A stretch of 55,840 nt of DNA from Bradyrhizobium sp. AUGA SZCCT0158. GTDB lineage: Bacteria > Pseudomonadota > Alphaproteobacteria > Rhizobiales > Xanthobacteraceae. The stretch covers positions 1 through 55,840 of the forward strand of contig NZ_JAFCME010000035.1 in assembly GCF_018130065.1 (NCBI RefSeq), written 5' to 3'. Below are positions 33,443 through 42,547 of the stretch, piece after piece. The number at the start of each line of letters is the position of its first letter. Within the stretch, counting starts at the first letter, position 1. The notes under the pieces were generated by a model, which did not search any database, was not told where the DNA came from, and worked only from the letters and a program-made list of their open reading frames with translations. The translations under genes and the position numbers were made by a program.

Positions 33443-33675
33443 AGTCCGTCCCGGAACGGCCCCAAGCGGCCCGCCAGCACGCCGCAGCCGATTCTCGCCG
33501 TCTCGCCGAGGTGATGCCGAAGATCCTGCAGCGGCCCGACATCACGGAGAAGCTGGCGGTTCAGGGCATCGTGTCGCGCAACATGACCGATGCCGAGCTG
33601 CGCGCCTTCGTCCGCTCGGAATCGGACAAGTTCGCCAGGATCATTCAAGACGCCAACATCACGTTCGCCAATTGA
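33421..33675 (+). pseudogene. Remnant of a tripartite tricarboxylate transporter (Bug/TctC) binding protein, C-terminal end
   Basis: In the frame ending at TGA 33673-33675 the residues LAEVMPKILQRPDITEKLAV, QGIVSRNMTDAELRAFVRSE and DKFARIIQDANITFAN follow each other. This matches the last 60 residues of Bug/TctC proteins, compared by eye with the two intact copies in this window (41331 and 45149). Upstream of about 33490 the frame continues without homology, and no start or signal peptide is present. It is a truncated leftover joined to the small-gene run, probably by deletion. Exact left border is uncertain. Confidence 0.65.
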
Positions 33676-33892
33676 GGCCGGCGTAGCACAAGTCATGTCG
33701 ACACCGGCCATCGACATGATCTTGCGCGGGGTTGACTTCAGCTTCGATCTTGAGCATCGCGCTTTTGAGCGTCGTGTGCGGGCGACGCCTCATGCTGCAA
33801 TAGCGAAGCGGTGACGACGGCAGGCGTGACCCGGACGCGGAGCTGCGCTACCTTCCCCGGCAACAAGACCAACAACACGGGGAAATACCAAA

Positions 33893-35587
33893 GTGTATGA
33901 CACGATTATCGTAGGCGGCGGTTCGGCTGGTTCGGTCATGGCGCATCGGCTGTCAGCCAAAAGCGGCCACAAGGTCCTGCTGTGCGAGGCCGGCCAGGAC
34001 ACCCCGCCCGGCAACGAGCCGGCCGAAATTCGAGACAGCTATCCCGGCACCGCCTATTTCGATCCGCGTTTCCACTGGACCGAACTCAAGGTCACGACGC
34101 AGATCGTCAGCCATAACAATCCCAACGAGGGGCGGCCGCCGTTACGCAAATACGAACAGGCGCGGGTTCTGGGCGGTGGCTCCTCGATCAACGGCCAGAT
34201 GGCCAACCGCGGCGCGCCGACCGACTACGATGAATGGGAAGCGCGGGGCGCCACCGGCTGGAACTGGAAGGACGTGCTGCCCTATTTCAAAAAGGTCGAG
34301 CGCGACCTCGATTTCGATGGACCGTACCATGGCAAGGACGGCCGTATCCCGGTGCGACGCATCCCCAGGGAGCACTGGACGAAGCATTCGCAGGCTTTCG
34401 CCGACGCCTTCCAGCAGGCCGGCCATCAATTCCTGCCCGACCAGAACGGCGAGTTCGTCGACGGCTATTTCCCCGTGACGCATTCCAACCAGGCCGAGCA
34501 ACGCGTCTCGGCCGCGATGGGCTATCTCGATCGCGAAACGCGCAAGCGCGCCAATCTCACGATCTCCACCAACACGCAGGTCAGGGAATTGCTGTTCGAA
34601 GGCACGCAGTGCGTCGGCGTCAAGGCCGTCGTCGACGGCAAGGAGCAGGAATTCCGCGGCCGCGAGATCATTCTGTGCAGCGGCGCCATCCATTCGCCGG
34701 CTCATCTGCTGCGCGCCGGCATCGGCCCGGTCGGTCACCTCAAGGACATGGGCATTCCCGTGCTGGTGGGGCTTGAAGGTGTCGGCCAGCGCCTGATGGA
34801 TCATCCCTCGATTTCGCTATCCTCCTTTGTCCGCCGCGGCGCGCGCATGAACGGGCATACCAGGCGTCACATGCAGGTCGGCTTGCGTTATTCGTCCGGA
34901 CTGCCCGGCGTGCCGAAGGGCGATATGTTCGTCGTGGTGCTGAGCAAATCGGCCTGGCATGCGGTCGGCGAGCAAATCGGCTCGGCGCTGACCTTCGTCA
35001 ACAAGACCTATTCCGAGACCGGGCAGATCAAACTCGCCTCGCGCGACCCGGCGGCCGAGCCGATCGTCGAGTTCAACCTGTTGTCCGACCGGCGCGACCT
35101 CGATCGGCTGATGAGCGGTTTCCGCAAGATGGCGGCGGTGCAAATGAGTGACGCCGTCAGGGCGGTCACCGACAAGCCGTTTCCGGCCTCCTATACCGAC
35201 CGTGTGCGCAAGATCGGCGTGGTCAACAACAAGAACAGGATCCTCACCAAAATCGCCGCCACCCTGATGGACGGCCCGGCGGCGCTGCGCCATTACATGA
35301 TCGACAATTTCGTGGTCGAAGGTTTTTCGTTCGACGACGTGATCAACGACGACGAGGCGCTGGAGAGCTTCGTGCGCAAGGGGACCATCGGCGTGTGGCA
35401 CGCCTCCTGCTCGTGCCGGATGGGCCGGCCGGAGGACCCGATGTCGGTCGTCGACACCGAGGGCCGCGTCAAGGGCGTGCAGGGCCTGCGCGTGGTCGAC
35501 GCCTCGATCTTCCCCGTCGTGCCCTGCGCCAACACCAATTTTCCGGTGCTGATGTCGGCGGAGAAGATTGCGGCCTCGATGCAGTGA
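33893..35587 (+). CDS. GMC-family FAD oxidoreductase, choline-dehydrogenase-like
   Basis: A 564-residue GMC flavoprotein. It opens with TIIVGGGSAGSVMAHRLSA (FAD Rossmann) and the GMC signature ARVLGGGSSINGQMANRG (about 88-105), then REIILCSGAIHSPAHLLRAGIG-type second signature (about 258). The C-terminal active site is GVWHASCSCRMG (His about 503) and NTNFPVLMSAEKIA. Such enzymes oxidise alcohols. The start is GTG 33893 with GGGGAAA upstream. It is followed by an amidase and a thioesterase on the same strand, which suggests a catabolic set; the substrate is unknown. Confidence 0.92.
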   Translation: MYDTIIVGGGSAGSVMAHRLSAKSGHKVLLCEAGQDTPPGNEPAEIRDSYPGTAYFDPRFHWTELKVTTQIVSHNNPNEGRPPLRKYEQARVLGGGSSINGQMANRGAPTDYDEWEARGATGWNWKDVLPYFKKVERDLDFDGPYHGKDGRIPVRRIPREHWTKHSQAFADAFQQAGHQFLPDQNGEFVDGYFPVTHSNQAEQRVSAAMGYLDRETRKRANLTISTNTQVRELLFEGTQCVGVKAVVDGKEQEFRGREIILCSGAIHSPAHLLRAGIGPVGHLKDMGIPVLVGLEGVGQRLMDHPSISLSSFVRRGARMNGHTRRHMQVGLRYSSGLPGVPKGDMFVVVLSKSAWHAVGEQIGSALTFVNKTYSETGQIKLASRDPAAEPIVEFNLLSDRRDLDRLMSGFRKMAAVQMSDAVRAVTDKPFPASYTDRVRKIGVVNNKNRILTKIAATLMDGPAALRHYMIDNFVVEGFSFDDVINDDEALESFVRKGTIGVWHASCSCRMGRPEDPMSVVDTEGRVKGVQGLRVVDASIFPVVPCANTNFPVLMSAEKIAASMQ

Positions 35588-35680
35588 ATGCACCGGGGCA
35601 GCAATTCCCGTTGCAAGCCCATTGATTGACTTGGCACGCTGCGAACCTAAAGTTGGTTCGCACCGAAGGAATTGCACCGC

Positions 35681-37156
35681 ATGACTTTGCCGATGAACTG
35701 GAACGAATGGGCGCAGCACGACGGCGTGGCGCTGGCGGAGCGTGTCAGGAAAGGCGAACTGACGGCACAGGAATTGGCAAGTCAGGCGGCCGCAGCCATC
35801 GCCAAGGTCGATCCGGCGCTGTCGGCCGTGGTCGAAGTGTTTGAGGACGCGATCGACGATCCCGCCAAGGCCGGCGCCAATCTTGCGGGGCCGTTTGCCG
35901 GCCTGCCGTTCCTGATGAAGGATCTGGGCCCGACCATGCAGGGGCGCCTGCAGGAAATGGGCTCGCTGCTGATGCGCGGCAACCGCGCCACATCAGATAC
36001 GTTCCTGACATCGAAGATGCGCCAGGCCGGACTGAATTTGATCGGACGGACGACGACGCCGGAGTTCGGCGTTTGCAGTTCGGCGGACAATCCGGCCGTC
36101 TACGTCACGCGCAACCCGTGGAATACCGACTACACCACCTGCGGATCGTCGGCCGGCAGCGCCGCGATGGTCGCGGCGGGCGCGGTGCCGATCGCGCATG
36201 CCACCGACGGCGGCGGTTCGATCCGCATTCCGGCCGGCGTCAACGGCAACATTGGCCTGAAGGTATCACGCGGCGTGTTCTCGCTGGCGCCGCATCTTTC
36301 CGATTTGTCGGGGCTGGTGTCGATCCAGGGCTGCCAGTCGCGCACCGTGCGCGATACCGCCGCCTTCGTCGATGCCTGCCGCGGTCCCGCGCCCGGCGAA
36401 TTGATGCCGTTCTGGACCGCGCCGGAGCCTTATCAGGAGATGATCAAGCGCGATCCGGGACGGCTCAAAATCGCGCTCTCGCACCAATGGGGCGACTACC
36501 AGGCGACACCGCAGATCGCGTCGGAGCTGAAAAGAGCCGGACAATTCCTCGAAGGCCTCGGCCATCACGTCGATTACGCGTTGCCCGCGGTCGACTATCG
36601 CGCCGCCTTTGACGCCCAGACCACCTGCTACATCAGCAATTTTGCGGTCGTGATCAGCAACATGCTCGCCGCCCGCGGGCTCGAAAAGCCGCCGGCGGAT
36701 CTCATCGAACCGGTCAACATCCGGATCTGGGAAGCAGGCCGGCACACGACGTATGCCGAGCGGGCGCGCATGCAGGCCGTCTTCAACACGACGTCGCGCG
36801 GCTTCGGCGCATTCTTCGAGGAGTGGGACATCATCCTGACGCCGATCACCGCGCTGCCGACGCCGAAGGTCGGCACCAAAGAATATCTGACCATCTCGGA
36901 CAATCCGTCGGTGCTGGACTGGTTCGGCAATCTGTGGCGCAATTTTGCGTTCACGCCGCTCGCCAATCTGTGCGGGATTCCCGCAATTTCGCTGCCGATG
37001 GCGCAGCATGAGCATGGCCTGCCGCTGGGTATTCAGGCTCAGGCCAGGCAGGCCAATGACGGGCTGCTGCTGCAGCTGGCGGCGCAGATCGAGCGCGCGC
37101 TGAGCGGCCAATGGAACTCGGGACGGAAGCCCGGCGTGCACGCGACGAACGGCTGA
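35681..37156 (+). CDS. Amidase signature family hydrolase
   Basis: A 491-residue amidase with the Ser-cisSer-Lys triad: Lys80 in PFLMKDLG, cis-Ser156 in TCGSSAGSAAMVAAG and nucleophile Ser180 in DGGGSIRIPAGVNGN. It hydrolyses an amide or ester bond; the specificity cannot be read. ATG 35681 follows AAGGA by twelve bases; a TTG at 35672 would add three residues. It lies 93 bases after the GMC gene and 42 bases before the thioesterase on the same strand, so an operon is plausible. It is not the GatA subunit, as no gatB/gatC is nearby. Confidence 0.92.
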   Translation: MTLPMNWNEWAQHDGVALAERVRKGELTAQELASQAAAAIAKVDPALSAVVEVFEDAIDDPAKAGANLAGPFAGLPFLMKDLGPTMQGRLQEMGSLLMRGNRATSDTFLTSKMRQAGLNLIGRTTTPEFGVCSSADNPAVYVTRNPWNTDYTTCGSSAGSAAMVAAGAVPIAHATDGGGSIRIPAGVNGNIGLKVSRGVFSLAPHLSDLSGLVSIQGCQSRTVRDTAAFVDACRGPAPGELMPFWTAPEPYQEMIKRDPGRLKIALSHQWGDYQATPQIASELKRAGQFLEGLGHHVDYALPAVDYRAAFDAQTTCYISNFAVVISNMLAARGLEKPPADLIEPVNIRIWEAGRHTTYAERARMQAVFNTTSRGFGAFFEEWDIILTPITALPTPKVGTKEYLTISDNPSVLDWFGNLWRNFAFTPLANLCGIPAISLPMAQHEHGLPLGIQAQARQANDGLLLQLAAQIERALSGQWNSGRKPGVHATNG

Positions 37157-37198
37157 GCCGTCTTTGGCTCATCCATCAATATGGTCTAGAACGTCCGT

Positions 37199-38113
37199 AT
37201 GTCCGAAGCATCAAAAGTCGACACGCCGCTGCCGTTTGACGAACTGGCCGACGCCATCAAGAGCCACCGCTCCGTCTATGGGCACATCAGTGGACTTCAG
37301 CTCGACCGCGCCGCCCCTGGCGAAGCCTGGTCAAGCCTGCCCTACCGCCCGGTCTTCGTCGGCGACACCGGGACCGGTGTGCTTCACGGCGGCGTCGTCA
37401 CCGCGATGCTCGACGAGAGCTGCGGCATGGCGGTCCAGCTCGCGCTCGACGGCACGCGCGCGATCGCAACCCTCGACCTGCGCATCGACTATTTGAAGCC
37501 GGCAACGCCCGGCCTCGACATAAGGGCGCACGCGATCTGCTACCGCGTCACCCGCTCGATCGCCTTCGTGCGCGCGACCGCCTATCAGGAGACCGAGGAC
37601 GATCCGGTCGCCACCGCAACGGCCTGCTTCATGGTCGGCGCCAACCGCACCAACATGCTCAAGGGCCGCTCGAGGGAGGAGCTCGCGCTGCCGACGCTTG
37701 AAGCGCCGGAAGATCCGGCAGGCCCGTTCGCCCAAAGCCCGTTCGCGCGCGCCCTCGGCATCCGCGTCAGTGAGGACGGCACGCTGGTGATGCCGTTCTC
37801 ACCAACGATCATCGGCAACCCGATCCTGCCCGCGATCCATGGCGGCATGACCGGCGCCTTTCTCGAAACCACCGCGAACGTCGGCGTGACGCGCGAACTC
37901 GGGGTGTCGCTGCCGAAGCCGATCGGGCTGACGATCAACTATTTGCGGTCCGGCCGCGCACTGGACAGCTACGCCAACGTCTCGATCGTCAAGCAGGGCC
38001 GGCGCGTCGTCGCCTTCGAGGCGCAGGCCTGGCAGGACGACCGGACCAAACCGATCGCCTCGGCGTTCGGGCATTTCATGCTGAGGCAGGCGCCGGGCGC
38101 GGACGAGGAATAG
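37199..38113 (+). CDS. Double-hotdog thioesterase (PaaI-like)
   Basis: A 304-residue protein formed of two hotdog domains. The first (about 30-150) carries GVLHGGVVTAMLDESCGMAV and the second (about 165-300) AIHGGMTGAFLETTANVGV. Both keep the HGG motif of PaaI thioesterases, which hydrolyse acyl-CoA, but the acidic residue positions differ (D/E in the following helix). The fusion corresponds to a dimer on one chain. ATG 37199 is used. It follows the amidase by 42 bases, and the neighbourhood suggests breakdown of an amide-linked or acyl compound. Substrate unknown. Confidence 0.87.
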   Translation: MSEASKVDTPLPFDELADAIKSHRSVYGHISGLQLDRAAPGEAWSSLPYRPVFVGDTGTGVLHGGVVTAMLDESCGMAVQLALDGTRAIATLDLRIDYLKPATPGLDIRAHAICYRVTRSIAFVRATAYQETEDDPVATATACFMVGANRTNMLKGRSREELALPTLEAPEDPAGPFAQSPFARALGIRVSEDGTLVMPFSPTIIGNPILPAIHGGMTGAFLETTANVGVTRELGVSLPKPIGLTINYLRSGRALDSYANVSIVKQGRRVVAFEAQAWQDDRTKPIASAFGHFMLRQAPGADEE

Positions 38114-38301
38114 GCGTATCCTAACCGTTAAGCTTACGATCCAAGCGGTCATCGACAAGCGGCTACCGCCGGGCTTAAATCTGTCAGGCTGACCGCGGCC
38201 ACACGGGCATTAACGGGATGTTGATGCTCTCGCTGTTGTCTCGCCATGGCTGATGGTGGAACATCGGCGCATAGAGCGCACTGATTTTTGAGGGAACGGT
38301 A

Positions 38302-38784
38302 TTGCTGGATCCAAAATGGGATGAGCGATTTATGCTCCTGGCGCATCATCTGGCGAGCTGGAGTATCGAGAAAGGGCGGCGCGTCGGCGCCGTGATCGTC
38401 GGGCCCGATCATGAAATCCGCTCGACCGGCTTCAACGGGCTGCCGCGCGGCGTTCGCGATGATCTCGAGGAGCGCCATTCCCGCATCACCGGCGCCAAAT
38501 ATATCTGGAGCTGCCACGCCGAACAGAATGCGATCTTCAATGCGGCCCGCATTGGCGTCGCGCTCAAGGGCTGCACCATCTACGTTCCCTGGTTTCCCTG
38601 CGTCGAGTGCACCAAGGCCATCATCCAATGCGGCATCACGGCGCTCGTCGCCTACGCGCCCGATCGGCCGAACTCGAACTGGGCCGAGGATTTTTCCATC
38701 TCCGGCCAGATGCTGAACGAAGCCAATATCGAGGTTCGGCTGATTCCCCGGCTCGCCGAACTACCCGACGCCACCGAAGAGTGA
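38302..38784 (+). CDS. dCMP/cytidine deaminase-family protein
   Basis: A 160-residue zinc deaminase: WSCHAEQNAIFNAAR supplies the zinc histidine and catalytic Glu (His72, Glu74), and WFPCVECTKAI supplies two zinc cysteines (Cys100, Cys103). The insert GFNGLPRGVRDD (about 43-54) matches the dCMP-deaminase group. It converts dCMP to dUMP if it is a true family member. The start is TTG 38302 with AGGGAACGG upstream. It stands alone between the thioesterase and a convergent channel gene. A tRNA or guanine deaminase is less likely from the insert. Confidence 0.88.
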   Translation: MLDPKWDERFMLLAHHLASWSIEKGRRVGAVIVGPDHEIRSTGFNGLPRGVRDDLEERHSRITGAKYIWSCHAEQNAIFNAARIGVALKGCTIYVPWFPCVECTKAIIQCGITALVAYAPDRPNSNWAEDFSISGQMLNEANIEVRLIPRLAELPDATEE

Positions 38785-38835
38785 GGCGTAAGAGGCTACA
38801 CCAAAGCGAAACCATCGCGGTTCCGCGCGGCTCGG

Positions 38836-39612
38836 CTACGTCGCCCCTTCGTCAGGAATATTCAGCACCACACCACACGCCTTGCAGTGCACGGCATCGC
38901 TGTCATGGCGCTGCAGGCCGCAGGACGGACAGGGAAAACGCACTTTACTCGGGGACAGCAGCGCGCGGGCAAGATTGAAGAACAGCGTCACGCCAAAGAT
39001 CATGATCACGACCGTGATCATGCGGCCGGCCGTTCCGCGCAGGGTGATGTCGCCAAAGCCGGTCGTCGTCAGCGCCGTGACGGTGAAATACAGCGCGTCG
39101 GCGTAATTCGTGATCTGCTCGTTACGAAATTTCTGGGTCTCGTAGACGATGGCGGTCATCACGAAAATGAAGACCGCAAGGTTGGTGACGGCAAAGATCA
39201 CTTCCTCGTTGCGCCGGAAAAATGTGCTGTCGCCGCGCAGCCGGGTCAGCATCTGAACCTCGCGGAGCAGCCGCAGGGTGCGCAGGATGCGCAAGAAGCC
39301 GCCCGCCTCTCCCGCCAGCGGGGCCAGGAACGAGGCGATCGCGATCAGGTCGGTCCAGGTCGAAAGGCGGGTAAACGCCCGCAAGCGGCGCCGGTTGATG
39401 AACAGCCGCGCGGCGAAATCGGCCAGGATCACCGCGCCGAACAGGACGTCGAGCGTTTCGACGAGCTCGGTTGGGGGCAGGAACGACGTCACGACGATGA
39501 ACAGCACCGTGACGATGTCGAACGCCAGCAGCGCGTAGCGAAAACGGACGCCGGCTGACGTGGCGCCTTCGTAAAGCTGCCGGATATTGCTTTTCAAGGC
39601 GTCGAGCGTCAT
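38836..39612 (-). CDS. Voltage-gated-type potassium channel with C-terminal zinc ribbon
   Basis: A 258-residue ion channel. Four helices form a voltage-sensor-like domain; the fourth has regularly spaced arginines (RILRTLRLLREVQMLTRLR). After a fifth helix the pore loop reads TVTALTTTGFGDITL, a K+-type filter (GFGD), then the last helix. The C-terminal 40 residues contain CPSCG and CKACG, a rubredoxin/zinc-ribbon-like pair, after the final helix. The start is ATG 39612. K+ flow is inferred from the filter. The zinc ribbon is an uncommon addition that may gate or anchor the channel. Confidence 0.88.
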   Translation of the reverse strand: MTLDALKSNIRQLYEGATSAGVRFRYALLAFDIVTVLFIVVTSFLPPTELVETLDVLFGAVILADFAARLFINRRRLRAFTRLSTWTDLIAIASFLAPLAGEAGGFLRILRTLRLLREVQMLTRLRGDSTFFRRNEEVIFAVTNLAVFIFVMTAIVYETQKFRNEQITNYADALYFTVTALTTTGFGDITLRGTAGRMITVVIMIFGVTLFFNLARALLSPSKVRFPCPSCGLQRHDSDAVHCKACGVVLNIPDEGAT

Positions 39613-39670
39613 GGCGGCATGTTCACAGGTTTACCCGCATCATGGCAAGCCATGACGCCGCGCCGAGGCG

Positions 39671-40954
39671 TCACGCGGTGGCCGCCCGGGCGCGCATCTC
39701 CTCGCTGGGCTTGACGTCCCGCGAGCGGCTGTAGATCGCAACGGCCAGGATCAGCACCACGGTGAGCACGCCGAACAAGGCGCGGTAGGCGGTCTCGGAG
39801 CGGGCGCCATCGGCGAGGGGCTCGAACCCGCCGACGATGATGCCCGACAAGGTCTGCATGCAGGCGACGCCCAGCATCACGGCGGTGTTGATGGTCGCAA
39901 TGCCGCGGCCGATCAGCCGGTCCGGGAAAATGCCGCGGCCATGCGTCATCACCATGGTGCTGGAGGCGCTGAAGAAACCGATGGCGACGATGGCGCCGAC
40001 GGGCACCCAGGCGGGCGGGCGGGACGCGAGCGCCAGCGTCGCAAGCATGGATATGGTCACCATGGTGCCGCCGATGGCGATCCATTTGCGCGTGTCGAGC
40101 ACGCGGTCCAGGGGGCCGAAGGCGACGATCCCAAGCTGGTAGGTGATCACGGCTGATAGCAGCACGTTGCCGGCCTCGATCGGGCTCATGCCATACACCT
40201 CGCGCAGGAACGAGCCGCCCCACAGGCCCTGAACGGTGAAGGTGCAGGCATAGTTGCAGAAATTCATCGCCAGGATCGGCCTCAGGCGCGGGTTGCCCAG
40301 CACCTCGATCAGGCCTTGCAGCATCTGGCGTGGCGGCTCCGGGGTGCGGTCGAGAAACGGATGGCCGGGCGGCGCGTCGCGCACCACCAGCCACACGGCG
40401 ATGGTGGCAAGTGCGATGAAGACGACGACGGCGCCGAACACCGCGCGCCAGCCGACGGCCTCCGAGGCCCATGCCAGCGGCGTGGTGGCGAAGAGATTGC
40501 CGAGCAGTCCGATCGACAGCACCATGGCGGTGAGCGTCGAAAAACGATCCGGCGGAAACCAGCGCGAGATCACCACCATGCTGCCGATCAGCATGACGCC
40601 GAAACCGGCGCCCATCAGGACGCGGCCGGTGAGCAGAACCGGCCACGTCGGCGCCAGCGTGAAGATCGCAGCGCCTGTCGTGGCGAGGATCAGCATGCAG
40701 GCCACGGTGCGCCGCGGTCCGAAATGGTCGAACAGAAGGCCACAGGGGATCTGCATCGCGGCGAAGCCGAAGAAGAACGCGCCGGTCAGCGCGCCCAACG
40801 CTTCCGGTCCGATGGCGAGGTCGCGCATCAGGTCGAGGCCGATGGTGACGTTGGCGGCGCGGAAAAAATGACTGGCGACATAGGCCGTGGCCAAGGTCGC
40901 GACGATGATCAGGCCCCGGCGGTGGGCAAAAGGGCGCCGCAACGCGGAGCTCAT
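39671..40954 (-). CDS. MFS transporter
   Basis: A 427-residue major facilitator with 12 hydrophobic helices. The helix 2-3 loop has GLLFDHFGPRRTVA, the MFS motif A equivalent (G-DxxGxRR). It starts MSSALRRPFAHRRG at ATG 40954; the in-frame extension to 41008 is rejected as it precedes the basic N-terminal cap. Family members exchange small anions or sugars with protons. The strand and spacing place it 58 bases upstream of the channel gene. The substrate is unknown; resemblance to anion:cation symporters is only general. Confidence 0.88.
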   Translation of the reverse strand: MSSALRRPFAHRRGLIIVATLATAYVASHFFRAANVTIGLDLMRDLAIGPEALGALTGAFFFGFAAMQIPCGLLFDHFGPRRTVACMLILATTGAAIFTLAPTWPVLLTGRVLMGAGFGVMLIGSMVVISRWFPPDRFSTLTAMVLSIGLLGNLFATTPLAWASEAVGWRAVFGAVVVFIALATIAVWLVVRDAPPGHPFLDRTPEPPRQMLQGLIEVLGNPRLRPILAMNFCNYACTFTVQGLWGGSFLREVYGMSPIEAGNVLLSAVITYQLGIVAFGPLDRVLDTRKWIAIGGTMVTISMLATLALASRPPAWVPVGAIVAIGFFSASSTMVMTHGRGIFPDRLIGRGIATINTAVMLGVACMQTLSGIIVGGFEPLADGARSETAYRALFGVLTVVLILAVAIYSRSRDVKPSEEMRARAATA

Positions 40955-41330
40955 CGACTGGGGGGTATCCCTCTTGTTGTTTGATGCCTGGCAGGCGTTT
41001 CCAATCACCGAGCCTATGCGGCCTTGGCAGGCAGTTCAAGGTTCGGGCTATGATTGGCTGTTATCTCTGCTGCAGTGCATGATTCCAAGTCGTTGTCATT
41101 CCCCGATGCGCGATTGCGCATCTGAGGGCGATGCGCAGCATCGAACCCGGAATCCATCGGGCAACGGTGCACGCGGTTGAATGGATTCCGGGCTCGCGCT
41201 TCGCGCGCCCTCAGATGCGCAATCGCGCATCGGGGAATGACGGGGGAGAGTGTTTGCGCGCGCCGGGCTTGCGGTGAAATGAGGCCACCCATAAGAACGT
41301 GGATCGACATCGCTGGAGGGAGGCAATCTG
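40955..41330. other. Intergenic region with palindromic repeat between MFS and Bug-type genes
   Basis: The 376 bases separate divergent genes. They contain a large palindromic repeat at 41095-41242 and little else. The GGAGGG at 41315 is the ribosome site of the following binding-protein gene. I see no other gene. Confidence 0.6.
41095..41242. repeat. Palindromic repeat (CATTCCCCGATGCGC family)
   Basis: The left arm GTCATTCCCCGATGCGCGA with TTGCGCATCTGAGGGCG matches the right arm CGCCCTCAGATGCGCAATCG with CGCATCGGGGAATGAC. An inner pair CCGGAATCCAT / ATGGATTCCGG is also seen. The arm is shared with the composite repeat at 31091-31253. Confidence 0.88.
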
Positions 41331-42338
41331 GTGCTTAGGCTCTCACATCGTCGCAACATCATGAATGCCGTGATCACCTTTGCATCAGCCATCGCCTTCG
41401 CATGCCCGCTGGTGGCAAGCGCGGCCGTGCATGCCGCCGAGTTTCCAGCGCGCAGCATCACGCTGGTCGTCCCCTACCCGGCCGGCGGCGGCGTCGACGC
41501 CATGGCGCGTGTGGTGGCGCAAAAACTGTCGGACGCGTTCCGCCAGACCGTGACCGTCGACAACCGCGGCGGCGGCGGAGGAACCATCGGCACCCGCGCG
41601 GTGGCGCGCGCCGCGCCTGATGGCTACACGCTGCTGCTGGGCCACACCGGCACCCTCTCCATCAACCCCAGCCTCTACACCAAGCTCGGCATGGACCCGC
41701 GCAAGGATTTTGCGCCGATCGGTCTCGTCGCGTCGATGCCGGTGGCCCTGCTCGCGCACCCGTCGTTCTCAGCCAAGACGGTCGCTGAGACGATCGCGTT
41801 CGCCAGGAAGGAGCCGGGAAAACTCAATATCGGCACGTCGCCGGTCGGCACCGGCGGGTACATGTGCGCGGAACTGTTCAAGGCCGAATCCGGTATCGAT
41901 GCCGCTATTATTCCCTACAAGGGTACGGCGCCTGTCATGAACGACCTGCTCGGCGGCCATGTGCCTGTCGCGTTCGGCGTGCTGCCGCCGGCGCTCGGCA
42001 ATATCGCGGCCGGCCAGTTGCGCGCCATCGCCGTCACCAGCAAGCAGCGCTTCTCGCTACTGCCTGACGTGCCGACATTCGACGAATCAGGGATGCCCGG
42101 CTTCGAAGCCGTGCTGCATTACGGGCTGCTGGCGCCGTCAGGCACGCCGCCTGACATCGTCGAACTCCTCAGCGCCGAGCTGCGCAAACTTGTCAGCGAT
42201 CCGGAGGTGCAGAAACGCATCCGTCTCGAAGGCGGCGATCCCCTGGCCTCGACGCCGGCCGAATACGCAGACGATATCGACAAGGAAGAGAAGAAGTGGA
42301 GCAAGCTCGTGCATCAGCTCGGGCTGAAGGTGGAATAG
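41331..42338 (+). CDS. Tripartite tricarboxylate transporter (Bug/TctC) substrate-binding protein
   Basis: A 335-residue periplasmic binding protein with a signal peptide (cleaved near VHAAE). Landmarks are ITLVVPYPAGGGVDAMARVV, VDNRGGGGGTIGTRAVARA, DGYTLLLGHTG, NIGTSPVGTGGYMC and IPYKGTAPVMNDLLGGHV, the standard Bug pattern. It binds a small carboxylate in the periplasm. GTG 41331 follows GGAGGG by about ten bases; an ATG 30 bases later is possible. No TctA/TctB membrane genes are nearby, so it is an orphan receptor. Confidence 0.92.
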   Translation: MLRLSHRRNIMNAVITFASAIAFACPLVASAAVHAAEFPARSITLVVPYPAGGGVDAMARVVAQKLSDAFRQTVTVDNRGGGGGTIGTRAVARAAPDGYTLLLGHTGTLSINPSLYTKLGMDPRKDFAPIGLVASMPVALLAHPSFSAKTVAETIAFARKEPGKLNIGTSPVGTGGYMCAELFKAESGIDAAIIPYKGTAPVMNDLLGGHVPVAFGVLPPALGNIAAGQLRAIAVTSKQRFSLLPDVPTFDESGMPGFEAVLHYGLLAPSGTPPDIVELLSAELRKLVSDPEVQKRIRLEGGDPLASTPAEYADDIDKEEKKWSKLVHQLGLKVE

Positions 42339-42349
42339 CGGCGGGACTC

Positions 42350-42524
42350 TTCTCCCTCTCCCCGCCCTTCGCGGGGTCGAGACGAGCGGAGCTCGCTCTT
42401 AGAGGGTCGGGGTGAGGGGCTCTCTCCGCCATTGCAGTCTATCGATAGACCTGTACCCCCTCACCCGAAATTCGCTATTGCGAATTTCGACCTCTCCCCG
42501 CAAGCGGACGCAAGCGGGGAGAGG
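42350..42524. repeat. Palindromic repeat (CTCTCCCCGC family)
   Basis: The left part CTCTTCTCCCTCTCCCCGCC and GGGTCGGGGTGAGGGG pairs with CCCCCTCACCC and CCTCTCCCCGCAAGC...GCGGGGAGAGG. It is related in sequence to the repeat in the groESL spacer. It lies between the binding-protein gene and the convergent frameshifted hydrolase. Confidence 0.75.
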
Positions 42525-42547
42525 TGACCAGACCGCCGTCCCGCACA

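Noticed and set aside
33375..33686. A 103-codon plus-strand frame across the binding-protein remnant
   Set aside because: It is out of frame with the clear TctC-like residues and is Arg/Pro-rich shadow text.
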